From Hypericum androsaemum (Eukaryota > Streptophyta > Magnoliopsida > Malpighiales > Hypericaceae): a stretch of DNA of 64,000 nt. Under the pieces are notes generated by a model. That model saw only the letters and a list, made by a program, of their open reading frames with translations. It ran no database searches and was not told the origin of the DNA. Shown piece after piece: positions 1 to 10,139 of this stretch; positions within the stretch are counted from its first letter, which is position 1; each line of letters begins with the position of its first letter. The position numbers were made by a program, and so were the translations under genes. The stretch is from assembly GCA_963995505.1 (NCBI GenBank), contig OZ023184.1, positions 20,954,228 through 21,018,227 on the forward strand, read 5' to 3'.

Positions 1-249
1 ACACATATTTTCTCTAGTTTCTTCGATAAAGAATTCTCCTAGCGAATTCTCGAAGACATCAACTGTTAAGAGTTCGTAGACGAGGACTACGTGGATACCG
101 TAGTTGAGGATCGATCTACAACGCACTGTAAGCATCCTCTAACAATGCTGTTATATCTTATGTTATACTGCCATGATCAGGGTTCGTGTTGGTGAAAATT
201 TTATCTTCCGCTGCTGCGAACCTAGGGTTCGTGTTTATAAAATCCAACA

Positions 250-690
250 GCTTACTTCTGTCATTCCACTGTTACATACGCAACAACTGAAAGGCGGCCT
301 TGTCTAATATCACAGGTCTTAAATTAGCATACGACAAGAATGATGACCAGGGACCTAGTGAAGTTAAAGACCTCATCTTCCAGGTCAAATGAGATAAGTT
401 TGCATCAGATGTATTACAGACCCAGTGAACCAACGCCTTGCTTTTAAGAAAATAACCAGATTGGAGAGAATCCCGACAAAGTTATTCCTGCAGGAGTTCA
501 CAGAGAGAATCCCGCATTACATAGCCTTGAGAACGGCCTGGAAGCTTGAAATGAGAGCTCTGTCTTACCCTTGTTCCATCCAAATTCATAGCCCCTGTTG
601 TTGTGATTGAAAATACCTGAGACAAAGCAGCAAAAGACTTCAGTGTAATAATGTCAATAGCGCGCTCCCTTGCGGTATCAAATTAAACAT
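250..690 (-). repeat. Duplicated 3'-flank module of the PPR cluster, copy 1
   Basis: This block recurs at 10140-10570 and 21175-21520 with high identity, each time downstream of a minus-strand PPR copy. On the minus strand it contains an open stretch of about 22 codons (around 595-655) ending in a plausible GT splice donor. It reads like an exon of a gene duplicated with the cluster, but I do not recognise it and the rest of the block has stops in every frame. Confidence 0.6.
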
Positions 691-1309
691 AAGAGGGGAG
701 AGAAATAGAGAGAAAGAGGGAGGAAGAATTGGAAGGGAAAGAAATATAAGAGAAGAGGTAAAGAGAGAGATATCGAGGGAAAGAAGAAGCATATAAGTGA
801 GTTGAGGAAAGAAGGAAAAGAGATTGGAAGATAAGGAGAAGAAAGGGACAGAATTAGAGAGTGAGAAAGAATTAGAAGAGAAAGAAGTATAGAAGGAGAA
901 TAGAGAGACAATGAAGATAGAGGGAGAATTGAGAGGATGAAGAAGTAGAAACTATAGGAGGAAGAAGAGATAGAGAAGAAGAGACGATATGGAAATTATA
1001 TTCTATTCAATGTGGCTCTGATACCACTCTTATGACCCCGAATAGAATTTAAGATTTATAGCAATATTAGAAGAGAAATACAAGAAAGAGAGAGAAATTG
1101 GATAAGAGCTATATGGATTACATCTTTGCATGATAACACCTCAATTACCCATACAACTTAATATTTATACTGAAGCAAATTGTACCTACTCACTAAACAT
1201 ATCCACTAATAACACCACTAACACATAACTTGCGTAACTTCTAAGACACAACTACCTTAATAACTAACATACAACAAGAGATATTAACTAATAATCCTGG
1301 TTCGTGACA
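691..1309 (-). mobile_element. Copia-type LTR plus leader remnant
   Basis: Read on the minus strand, an LTR-like unit starts TGTCACGAACC at 1309 and runs to about 1028, with a TATA-like stretch in between. It is followed directly by a primer-binding site complementary to initiator tRNA-Met (plus-strand ggctctgatacca, 1014-1026). The purine-rich DNA at 691-1010 is then the start of the internal leader. There is no coding region or second LTR. The fragment interrupts the duplicated PPR 3' flank, since copies at 10570 and 21520 continue without it. The last LTR dinucleotide is not a clean CA, so the end is approximate. Confidence 0.55.
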
Positions 1310-1582
1310 TTATTTACCATATGCGATTGGCGGTTGATGCAACTAAATTGGTATCACGGTGATCTCTTAAAATTCAGTAAGCCGTCCTCTTTGAAAGGAA
1401 GCAATGAAATAAAATTCAGTCGGCAAGGCGAAGATTTATCTTCTGGACCAAGACACGGAGTCCTTGAATATTTTTACCAAAACTGAACTACTAAAGGATG
1501 AAACAAGATTTATCTTCTGGACCAACATAAGAGAAACCCAATTTATTACCTGTAACAGATTATGCCGAACTTAGTTTACATA

Positions 1583-3182
1583 ACTTTTCTTGCTCGCAAC
1601 TCATACCGCAGCTCCTCTGCTTTCTTAGCAAATCAACAAGAATGGCGTCCGTAAATATGTTGGGTTTGATCCCTTAGAAACCATATATGAAAAGAAGTCA
1701 ATAGCGAAATCAATCAGCCGGCACTTGCAAAGTCCAAACTCCAAAGATAATAGAATTGTAGGTCTGTGCCCGTGATCTCTCTCCCAAGTCTTCTAACTGA
1801 TGAAATAAGTATAGTTTATAGCTTTATCAACTTCTCCTTCCCTACAAAGCCCGTAAATAAGTGAAGAGTAAGTTATCATGTCAGGCTTAAGCCCCTTTCC
1901 TTGCATCTCATGCCACAGGTCTACAGCTTGATCTATTTTTCCTGTTACACAAAGCGCGTCAATCACGGTATTGTAATTGATAACATCAGGCAATACTTTC
2001 ATACGGTCTAGAACATTCAAAGCCTGCTCCAACTCCCCACATTAGCACAGGCCATCCAAGACCGTGTTATACGTGATAACATTAGGCGTCGCTTTCATAC
2101 TGTCTAGAACATTAAACGCCTGCTCCAACTTTCCATGTTTGCACAGGCCATCCAAGATCGTGTTATACGTGATAACATTAGTCTCTACTTTCATACTGTC
2201 TAGAACAAGCCACCCAAGATTGGGGTATACGTGATAACATTAGGCGTCACTTTCATACGGTCTAGAACATTCAACGCCTGCTCCAACTTCCCATGCTTGC
2301 ACAGGCCATCCACGACCGTGTTATACGTGATAACATCAGGCGCTACTTTCATACTGTCTAGAACATTCAATGCCTGCTCTAACTCTCCATGTTTGCACAG
2401 GCCATTCAAGATCGTGTTAACGCTTGCTCCAATTTCTCATGTTTGCACAGGCCATCCAAGACCGTGTTATACGTGATAACATCAGGTGCTAGTTTCATAC
2501 CGTCTAGAACATTCAACGCCTGCTCCAACTCCACGTGTTTGCATAGGCCATTCAAGATCGTGATAACATCAGGCTCCACTTTCATACCATCTAGAACATT
2601 CAACGCCTGCTCCAACTTCCCACATTTGCACAGGCCTTTCAAGATGAGTGTATAGGTGATAACATCAGGGGCCACTTTCATACGGTGTAGAACATCCAAC
2701 GCCGTGTCGACCTCCCCATCCCTGCAAAGCACTTTGATCAACACACCATAGGTTTTGACATTAGGAGCCAGACCGGCACCCTCAACAATATCCATAGCTC
2801 GCTGAGCCTTCCCGACCTGCCCGACGTTAATGAACCCCCAAATCACATCCGAGCAGGCATCAACGTCGGGCACTATCCCGCGGCAAATCGTGGTCTCAAG
2901 GAACTCCAAACCTTTCTCCAGCTCGCCATTCCTAAGCAACTGATGCAGATGGCTGGAGGTCTCAATAACCTTCCACGAGGCTGGCGTAGAGTTTCCCCTG
3001 GAGTAAAGATGCCGCTTCCTCCTACCATCTCCGCTAAACGGTGGGTCGGTGCCCGAAACCCTTGACCTTCTCCCAGCCCCTACACACAGTCCCTTGCTTG
3101 GGGCCCTGAAACTTGTACTCTTCTTCTTATCCATGTACAGAAACACCTCGTGGGTCGGTCTCCATTGCACTACCAAGTCCAT
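1583..3182 (-). pseudogene. PPR copy A, At1g09900-like, disrupted
   Basis: Starts at the conserved ATG (3182) with the family N-terminus MDLVVQWRPTHEVFLYM, then the basic leader, the LRQLLRNGELEKGLEFLE motif and a 35-residue motif, before entering the 32-residue repeat array. The frame is then lost. One repeat lacks three residues near 2560, a shift near 2406-2415 ends the first open stretch, the array resumes at 2200-2409 in another frame, and a TAA interrupts a repeat near 2040. The C-terminal third (1793-2032 and the degraded 1583-1790) is recognisable only by alignment to copies F and H. No full product can be made. It is a decayed member of the cluster rather than a short gene. Confidence 0.85.
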
Positions 3183-3485
3183 GGCAAGTAACTCGAGAGG
3201 ACTTGTCTAGTTCATTCACGAGCTAGAAACAGAAATCTTCAAAAATAATCGGGAACCCAGAATCTGATAGTACCTTTCTGCGGATAGGGAGACTCCGGGG
3301 AATCGGAAATTGGAACTTGATTTTAAGTTTCTTCTTCTCCTCCTCCTCTGGTGGGGATTGGTTTTGGCAATCTGGAGCGGGAAAGCAAACGCTGTTTCTT
3401 AGACACATTCAATGGTTTGGGCTTTCTTAGGCCAATTCATCTGGACCGAAAAGGGACTTATCCGGCCCAACCAATCAAAATGGAT
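3183..3485 (-). promoter_or_regulatory. PPR-A upstream/promoter block
   Basis: This 5' block (leader plus proximal promoter) is shared with the other PPR copies. It carries GGCCCA at 3464-3469 (TGGGCC on the gene strand), the site II element common upstream of plant genes for organelle proteins, and ATTGG on the gene strand next to it. Promoter function is inferred from position and conservation. Confidence 0.45.
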
Positions 3486-4589
3486 TTCTATTTTCCAATG
3501 TTTTAAAAGGCGACACAGATTTTCTGCGTTTCTCGATTCCATCGTTTGAACTGTCGGTTGGTTCAATGATTTTTATTAAATAGATGCTAAAAAAAAATTT
3601 AAATAATTATATATATTGTTACAGTGCCAAATTATTCTTTTCCTTATATATTATGGGGTGGCGTCATCTTAATATCTTATGGGCTTATAATTAGAATAAA
3701 TGGTACGGTGCAACGAAAGGTAGGTTTATTTTCTCTTAAATCTGTGTAAATTACAATTTAGTATTTTGGTATTTAGTAAATTTCGGTATTTACCGAAGTT
3801 TTCTAAAATCTCTTACCGAATTAAATCCCGAATATTAAATTACCGATCCCGAACTTACCAAATACTAATATTTATCAAATTTACCGATTATCATTTGCAC
3901 ACCCCAAACTGCTCATAATGTCTAAAACATTTAATGCATGGTCCAACTCCCGTCATTTGCACAAGCCACGTCATTATATCCTAGTTCAGTTTTACACATT
4001 TGCTCTAGTCATGGAAATGCCGTTCAAAATTCATGACTGGATACAAGCACATGATACTTTTTATGAAAATTTTTAGGAAACGGGATATTAAATGTTTATT
4101 TTTTATAATCCAGAGTAATTAAACATATTTAACCAAAAAAACCCAAGTTATTAACATTGCGAGTTAACTAAAACCAAAGGGTTAACCAAGGGCAAATAAC
4201 CACGAGCAAATATGACAGAAACCTAAGTTATTAACTGTTGGAAATAATTACTTAAAAGGAAGTACAATAATGAGAATTCAACGGACAAGCACAAAGTTTC
4301 TAATGCCACGTTCATTCGAATTTATGTAGCAGTCTTTTTTCTGGTGTTCCCTAAAACAATAAAAGAGTTGTTGTTAACAAATGATTAGCAGTAAAAGCAC
4401 ATGCCTGAACAAGTGCTTAACTTTACAAGTCAATATTCCTGCATTACCTTAAGCAATTCATGCCATTGGCTGTGCTGAACTTCTTCTCTCTCGCAACTCA
4501 AATCGCAACTCCTCAGCTTCCTTAGTAAATCCTTCGGAGGCTATGCCATAATCAAGAATGTTGTATGTAAGTTTGTAGGGTTTGCATCC
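3486..4589. other. Intergenic: degraded hAT-like DNA, PPR repeat remnant, PPR-B 3' flank
   Basis: The DNA at about 3650-3905 is AT-rich with repeated 'cggtatt/aataccg' words and GGGGTG...CACCCC-like ends, resembling the hAT element at 42957-43767 but decayed. At 3907-3990 there is one orphan PPR repeat remnant, also present at 7322-7400. At 4029-4130 lies an uninterrupted copy of the site into which the element at 7487-8687 inserted. From about 4210 to 4589 is the type-2 3' flank shared with PPR-G (18500-18759) and PPR-H (39170-39348). No gene seen. Confidence 0.5.
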
Positions 4590-6461
4590 CTAAAACATAT
4601 ATGACAAGAAGTTAATAGCGTAATCAGTCAGCCAGGACTTACAAAGTCGAGAGATGATACGATTATAGATTCTTGTACACCGTTTCTCTCCGAAGTCTTC
4701 TAACTGACGAAACAAGTATATAGCCATGTCAACTTCTCCTTCTCTACAAAGCCCATCAATGAGTAAAGAGTAAGTTATCATGTCAGCCTTAAGCCCCTTT
4801 CCTTCCATCTCATGCCACAGGTCTACAGCTTGATATATTTTTCCCATTTTACAAAGCGCGTTAATCACGGTACTATAACTGATAACATCAGGCGCTACTT
4901 TCATACTGTTTAGAAAATTCAAAGCCTGCTCCAACTCCCCACATTTGCACATGCCATCCAAGATCGTGTTATACGTGACAACATTGGGCGCCACTTTCAT
5001 ACGGTCTAGAAAATTCAATGCTTGCTCCAACTTCCCATGTTTGCACAAGCCATTTAAGATCGTGGTATACGTGATAACATTAGGTGCCACTTTCATGTTG
5101 TCTAGAATATCCAACGCCTGCTCCAACTTCCCATGTTTGCACATGCCATTTAAGATTGTGGTATACGTGACAACATCAGGCGCCACTTTCATGCGGTCTA
5201 AAACATTCAATGCCTGCTTCAACTCCCCGTGTTTGCACAGGCCATTCAAGACTGTGTTATACGTGATAACATTAGGCGCCACTTTCATACGGTCTAGAAC
5301 ATTCAACGCCTGCTTCAACTCCCCATGTTTGCATAGGCCATCCAAGATCGTGGTATACGTGATAACATTAGGCGCCACTTTCATACTGTCTAGAACATTC
5401 AGCGCCTCCTCCAACTTCCCATGTTTGCACAGGCCATCGAAGATCGTGGTATACGTGACAACATTAGGCTCCACTTTCATACGGTCAAAAACATCCAACG
5501 CCTGCTCCAACTTCCCGTGTTTGCACAGGCCATCCAAGACCGTGTTATACGTGATAACATCAGGCGCCGCTTTCATACGGTCTAGAACATCCAACGCCTG
5601 CTCCAACTTCCCGTGTTTGCACAGGCCATCCAAGACCATGTTATACGTGATAACATCAGGCGCCACTTTCATACTGTCTAGAACATTCAACGCCTGCTCC
5701 AACTTCCCGTGTTTCCACAAGCCATCGAAGATCGTGGTATACGTGACAACATCAGGCTCCACTTTCATATGGTCAAAAACATCCAACGCATGCTCCAACT
5801 TCCCGTGTTTGCACAGGCCATCCAAGACCGTGTTATACGTGATAACATTAGGCGCCGCTTTCATACGGTCTAAAACATTCAACGCCTGCTCCAACTTCCC
5901 GTGTTTGCACAGGCCATCCAAGACCGTGTTATACGTGATAACATTAGGGGTCACTTTCATACGGTGTATAACATCCAACGCCCTATCAACCTCCCCATCC
6001 TTGCAAAGCGCATTGATCAACGCATTATAGGTTTTGACATCAGGAGTCAGACCAGCACCCTCAACAATATCCATAGCTCGCTGAGCCTTCCCGTCCTGCC
6101 GGATCTTAATGAACCCCCAAATCACATCCGAGCAGGCATCAACATCGGGCACTATCCCGCGACAAATTGTTGTGCCAAGGAACTCCAAACCTTTCTCCAG
6201 CTCCCCATTCCTAAGCAACTGACGCAGCTGGCTGGAGCTCTCAATAACCTTCCACGAGGCTGGAGTAGAGTTTCCCCTAGAGTAAAGATCCCGCTTCCTC
6301 CTACCATCTCCGCTAAACGGTGGGTCAGTGACCAAAACCCTAGACCTTCTCCCAGCCCCTAAACACAGTGCCTTGCTTGGGGCCCTAAAACTTGTACTCT
6401 TCTTCTTCTCCATGTACAGAAACACATCGTGGGTCGGCCTCCATTGCACTACCAAGTCCAT
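4590..6461 (-). CDS. PPR protein B, P-class, twelve 32-residue repeats (At1g09900-like)
   Basis: Predicted organelle RNA-binding protein of 623 residues. Translation should start at the ATG at 6461 (MDLVVQWRPTHDVFLYM), conserved in all copies; a GTG 12 bases upstream is in frame but unlikely. An Arg/Lys/Ser-rich N-terminus of about 75 residues fits a transit peptide. Then come a first partial motif (about 75-106), one 35-residue motif (107-141), twelve 32-residue motifs (142-525), two 35-residue motifs (526-595) and a cut-off last motif ending FLSYMF. Copies H and F continue about 45 residues further; here a small deletion just before the stop shifts the frame and the old C-terminus remains readable downstream. 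Residues 5/last of successive motifs alternate N/T and D/N, so base specificity is predictable. Function is inferred; the truncated end may make it a pseudogene. Confidence 0.8.
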   Translation of the reverse strand: MDLVVQWRPTHDVFLYMEKKKSTSFRAPSKALCLGAGRRSRVLVTDPPFSGDGRRKRDLYSRGNSTPASWKVIESSSQLRQLLRNGELEKGLEFLGTTICRGIVPDVDACSDVIWGFIKIRQDGKAQRAMDIVEGAGLTPDVKTYNALINALCKDGEVDRALDVIHRMKVTPNVITYNTVLDGLCKHGKLEQALNVLDRMKAAPNVITYNTVLDGLCKHGKLEHALDVFDHMKVEPDVVTYTTIFDGLWKHGKLEQALNVLDSMKVAPDVITYNMVLDGLCKHGKLEQALDVLDRMKAAPDVITYNTVLDGLCKHGKLEQALDVFDRMKVEPNVVTYTTIFDGLCKHGKLEEALNVLDSMKVAPNVITYTTILDGLCKHGELKQALNVLDRMKVAPNVITYNTVLNGLCKHGELKQALNVLDRMKVAPDVVTYTTILNGMCKHGKLEQALDILDNMKVAPNVITYTTILNGLCKHGKLEQALNFLDRMKVAPNVVTYNTILDGMCKCGELEQALNFLNSMKVAPDVISYSTVINALCKMGKIYQAVDLWHEMEGKGLKADMITYSLLIDGLCREGEVDMAIYLFRQLEDFGEKRCTRIYNRIISRLCKSWLTDYAINFLSYMF

Positions 6462-6700
6462 GGCAAGTTCCACTTCTCTAGTTCATTCCTATACTAATTC
6501 ACGAGCTAGAAATTGAAATCTTCAAAAATAATCGGGAACCCAGAATCTGAGAGTACCTTTCTTCCGTGGATAGGGACACTCCGGGAAATCGGAAATTAGA
6601 ACTTGTGGTAGAACAGAGCTAAAACGGACTTGTCCGGCCCAACTGCTCACGTTGGATTTCTATTTTCCAATGTTTTAATAAAGGACTCGAAGGGGACACT
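6462..6700 (-). promoter_or_regulatory. PPR-B upstream/promoter block
   Basis: The block is homologous to the sequence upstream of the other PPR copies. The gene-strand site II word TGGGCC lies at 6636-6641. A fragment of the same block (leader only) recurs without a gene at about 9855-9925. Confidence 0.4.
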
Positions 6701-6868
6701 GATTTTCTCTGTTTATCGGTTCGATTATTTGAATTGTCGGTGGCCTTGAGATTTTTTATTATATAATTATATATTGTTACAATGCCAAATGATTCTTTTC
6801 TTTATAAATCTTATGGAGTCGTTCCTTGTAGCACATATATGTGATAACATTAAGTGCCACATTTATAA

Positions 6869-7321
6869 GGGTCTGGATTGAGCACGGAGTGAAGGAATCG
6901 ATTCTGTACGGTTTGGAGTGAAGGGGGGACCGCAGTGGCAAGCGTAGTTATGTGATAATGGCAAGTGCAGTTATGTGATAATGGCAAGCGCAGTTATGTG
7001 ATAATGGCATGTGTATTTTGTGACAGTGGCAAGTCCCGTTGATGATAATGGCGCGCGTGGTTTTTTTCATTTTGGTCCCCCATATTTTAGCATTTTTGCA
7101 AAAAGGTCACACTGGCATGCGTAGTTATGTGATAGTGGCATGCGCAGTTATGTGATACTGGCATGCGCAGTCACGTGATAATGGCATTTGTATCCGGCCT
7201 GCGTTTGTGCGTGGCTTTTTTCATTTTGGTCCCGAAATTTTAGCGCGTTTGCAAAAAAGTCCCCGCGTGTCTTCATTCCGAACGGTTCGGAATCTGAGCA
7301 TTCCGTGCCCAATCCAGACCC
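6869..7321. mobile_element. MULE-like MITE with internal tandem repeats
   Basis: A 453-bp element with terminal inverted repeats of roughly 50 bp beginning GGGTCTGGATTG, flanked by a perfect 9-bp target duplication catttataa (6860-6868 and 7322-7330). The 9-bp duplication points to Mutator-type transposition. The interior holds tandem 23-bp units around 'ggcaagcgcagttatgtgataat' variants and a larger direct repeat (about 7050-7110 and 7205-7260) with the 'cattttggtcccc' block. It has no coding capacity. It interrupts a PPR repeat remnant. Confidence 0.8.
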
Positions 7322-7486
7322 CATTTATAATGTCCAAAACATTCAGGTGCATGCTCTAACCCGCAACATTTGCACAAGCCACGTCATTATATCCCAGTTA
7401 GTCCACGTCATTTTTGTTCTAGTAATCGAAATGTTGAGACTCGTCCAAAATTTATATGACTGGATACAAGCACATGATAATTTTTA
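7322..7486 (-). pseudogene. Orphan PPR repeat remnant
   Basis: About one repeat unit of PPR array DNA (7322-7400), paralogous to 3907-3990, split from its upstream part (6835-6868) by the MITE. No reading frame. It marks a former PPR copy lost from this position. Confidence 0.5.
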
Positions 7487-8687
7487 GGGAAAATTACGCT
7501 CAGGCCCCTATAGTTTGGCGTCCCTCCCTCTAGGGTCCCTGCATTTCTAAAATCGTTCCTGACGTTCCCGAAATTTGGTTTTAGAAACTCTCGGGTCCCT
7601 CGCGCCCATTTTTTATTTTTTGTTCATGGAAATGACCAAAATATCCTTTAACAAAAAACAATTTACCTTCTTCAACCTCTTGAACACTATGAACACCAAC
7701 CAAGAAGGCAAGAACATCAAACCCATAAATCAACCAGAGCTTCAATTAAAATTAATAGTTCATCTTCCTCCGTGATTGGGAAATCCTAAATTCCAATTTT
7801 GGAATCCCCAATTCCACGAAACCAGACCCGTCTTTCGCCAACGGGGTCACCACCAAGGACTTGCACATCGACCCGTCGTCTTCCTTGTTCATGTGCGTAC
7901 AAGGGTACTCCCCATAGCAGAAGGCTGGGAGGAAGCTGCCGGTGGTGGTGCAGTTCTTGGTGGAGATGAGGGCAGTGGGGCCTCTAGGTTACACGAGGAT
8001 CGGGCCGGGGGTTAGGGTTCTGGGTGGAGAGGGAGAGAGAGGTTAGGGTTTTGGTGAATTTATACAGGGAAGGTTAGATCTTCGGGATGACAGAAGCGAC
8101 ACCGTTGCGGTGGTCCCTAGGCCGGCGAGCAGATTGGGTAGACGACATCAAGGATCTGTCGTTGGGAGATCGATAAGTTAGTGATGGGGTCTACGCCGTT
8201 GAAGTGGTCCCGATTGGGGCATCAACCTACTGGGTGCGTCCGACGAACGATTTAATCACAGTTGTGAGCGAGTTCTTGATGTTGAGTGGAGGGAGGAGGC
8301 CAGGTCGAAGGAGATTGTGTTCTTGATGTTGAAATCGAGGGTCGAACGATTAGTTTCTGGAATTCCTTTTGGAATTTCTTTCGTATATCAATAACCGGTC
8401 TAATTTTTTTTTCTTAATGTTCTTGGTTATATTCTTGATTTTGGTTAGTTTGATCTTTTTTTTGGGTTGGTTTGTGGTAGTTGGTGTTTTTGTTCAAATA
8501 TTGGAGAAGGTGATTTTTTTTTGTTTAAGGGTATTTTGGTCATTTCTATGACCAAAAATGAAAAAGGAGCCGTCAGGGACCCGAGAGTCTCTAAAACTAA
8601 ACTTCGGGGACGTCAGGAACGATTTCGAAAATGTAAGGACCCCGGAGAGAAGGACGCCAAACTACAGGACCTAGGCGTAATTTTTCC
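7487..8687. mobile_element. Non-autonomous MULE-like element (foldback ends)
   Basis: Terminal inverted repeats of about 170 bp start GGAAAATTACGC and contain the 'tagtttggcgtcc' and 'gggtccct' words shared with elements at 23793-26405, 23860-24505 and 57041-58326. It is flanked by taattttta (7478-7486) and tacttttta (8688-8696), a 9-bp duplication with one mismatch. The paralogous DNA at 4029-4130 runs through without the element, giving an empty site. The interior (about 7750-8350) is GC-richer than the flanks and includes a gene-like open frame. Confidence 0.75.
7752..7988 (-). pseudogene. Captured gene fragment inside the MULE-like element, unidentified
   Basis: On the minus strand, 79 codons are open between stops, with composition unlike the flanking DNA and a protein-like sequence. 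It includes the stretches TTGSFLPAFCYGEYPC and SLVVTPLAKDGSGFVELG. There is no convincing start codon, and the frame ends shortly before the element's inverted repeat. Elements of this class commonly pick up host gene pieces, so capture is the likely explanation. I do not recognise the parent gene. Confidence 0.4.
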
Positions 8688-10139
8688 TACTTTTTATGAT
8701 ACGGGATATTAAATATTTATTTTTTATAATACAAAGTAATTAAACGTATTTAACCCAAAAAAAGGTAAGACTTTTGAAGAGCAAGATAGAAAAATCGAAT
8801 GGAATGAAAATCCCCTCCCTAATGATTGGCATGTAGTCCATCCTCCTCGTAGTAGCCAGATATATCATTCAACTCTGAATTTCTAATCTATTATAAACAT
8901 GTGAATCTTTATTCCTAAAAGAAGAGATGGAATCAAAATGAAATTGATTCCGTTAAAATTGACAAAGCATTCTCGAATTACTTGAAAATTATGAGGCAAA
9001 ATGTCTCCTTTTGGCATTCTAAATATGTGTTCGCTTTTAAAATTTTCATTTTACTAAGACTCAAGAATTGCATCCATTTTTTCTGCTTTCTATTTTTTTT
9101 ATAAGCGTGGCTTCTTACCCGATGCTTTAGAAAATAAATTAGAAATTACGAATGACATGACAAATGCACAAAATAATTACGAATGAATTTCCATAACGAC
9201 ACTTTGGTGATTATTTAATTCATTTGCAAATTCAAACAATTTTGGAGAATTTGCTCCAACAAAATATATAATCAACACAACTTAAAAGTAAAGTTATGAA
9301 AAGAAATATTTATAAAAAAGGACAGGAGGTGACCCGAGATTTCTTCCATCTCTCAATCCAACCGGTCCGATCAGTTGGGACAACGCTTAAACCGGAGATT
9401 AGTCGGGGTCCCTTTTTTCTTGGGAGACTTTTTGGTTGTAAATATGGCTCTTTTTAATATACAAATATACTGACCCAAAAAAAATGTTGGTTTAAAGGTT
9501 GGAATTTTTTTGGCGAAAAAGTTGACCGGAGTTCGTCGGAGAAGATGAAGAGTCGCCGGAGAAAATGACTGGAAGGTTGTGTTCGCCTGAGAAGATGATC
9601 AAAGGGGTATAATAGTCATTTTCATGATCAAAAATGAAAAAAAGAGCCAATGACGATAGCAAGGGACCCGAGAGTTTCTAAAATAAAATTCGGGGGATGG
9701 TAAAATCATTTTTTGAAATCCAGGGACCCAATAGGGAGGATAACCAAACAATAGGGACAAGAGGGTAATTTACCCTTTTCGAAATCCTTGCATATAGTTT
9801 TTTGTCAGCTGAAGTCACTGTAGTGTTCTCCTTTCCACCGTATTTACTCGGTGGTTTCTATGTGGATAGGGAGACTCCGGGAAATCGGAAATTAGAACTT
9901 GTGGTAGAAGAGAGCTAAGTAGGGATTAATTAAATGTTTTGACTCCGAGCCATAACAACGTAACGACGATAAAACTTGTTGAAATAGTTGTGTAATATCC
10001 AATGGTCTGATCAATTATGTACATACTGTTTTGCAATCGGCGGTTAATGGAAAATGGTCAGCTTTGTGCGTTGATTAAATGTATTGTATATGCACCGGAG
10101 ATTCGATATGGATCTTCACAATAGAATATGCTCCATCTA
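8688..10139. other. Intergenic: segmental duplicate, half MULE end, orphan PPR leader
   Basis: DNA from 8700 to about 9400 is paralogous to 37795-38790 (same order, shared 'gccagatatatcatt' and 'aagaagagatggaatcaaaat' words). At about 9595-9783 there is one inverted-repeat end of the 'gggacccgagagtttctaaaa' MULE family with no clear partner, so the element is truncated. At about 9855-9925 a piece of the PPR 5' leader occurs with no PPR gene. No CDS seen. Confidence 0.5.

Noticed and set aside
678..911. 77-codon minus-strand frame rich in Ser and Leu
   Set aside because: It is purine/pyrimidine simple sequence in a retrotransposon leader with no domain.
4900..6000. Regular repeats resembling a CRISPR array
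   Set aside because: There are no unique spacers; whole 96-bp units repeat in coding frame in a plant nuclear context.
4945..6030. 361-codon + strand open frame
   Set aside because: It is the mirror of the PPR array; the 96-bp period keeps the opposite frame open. The sense strand has the conserved PPR motifs, start and family ends.
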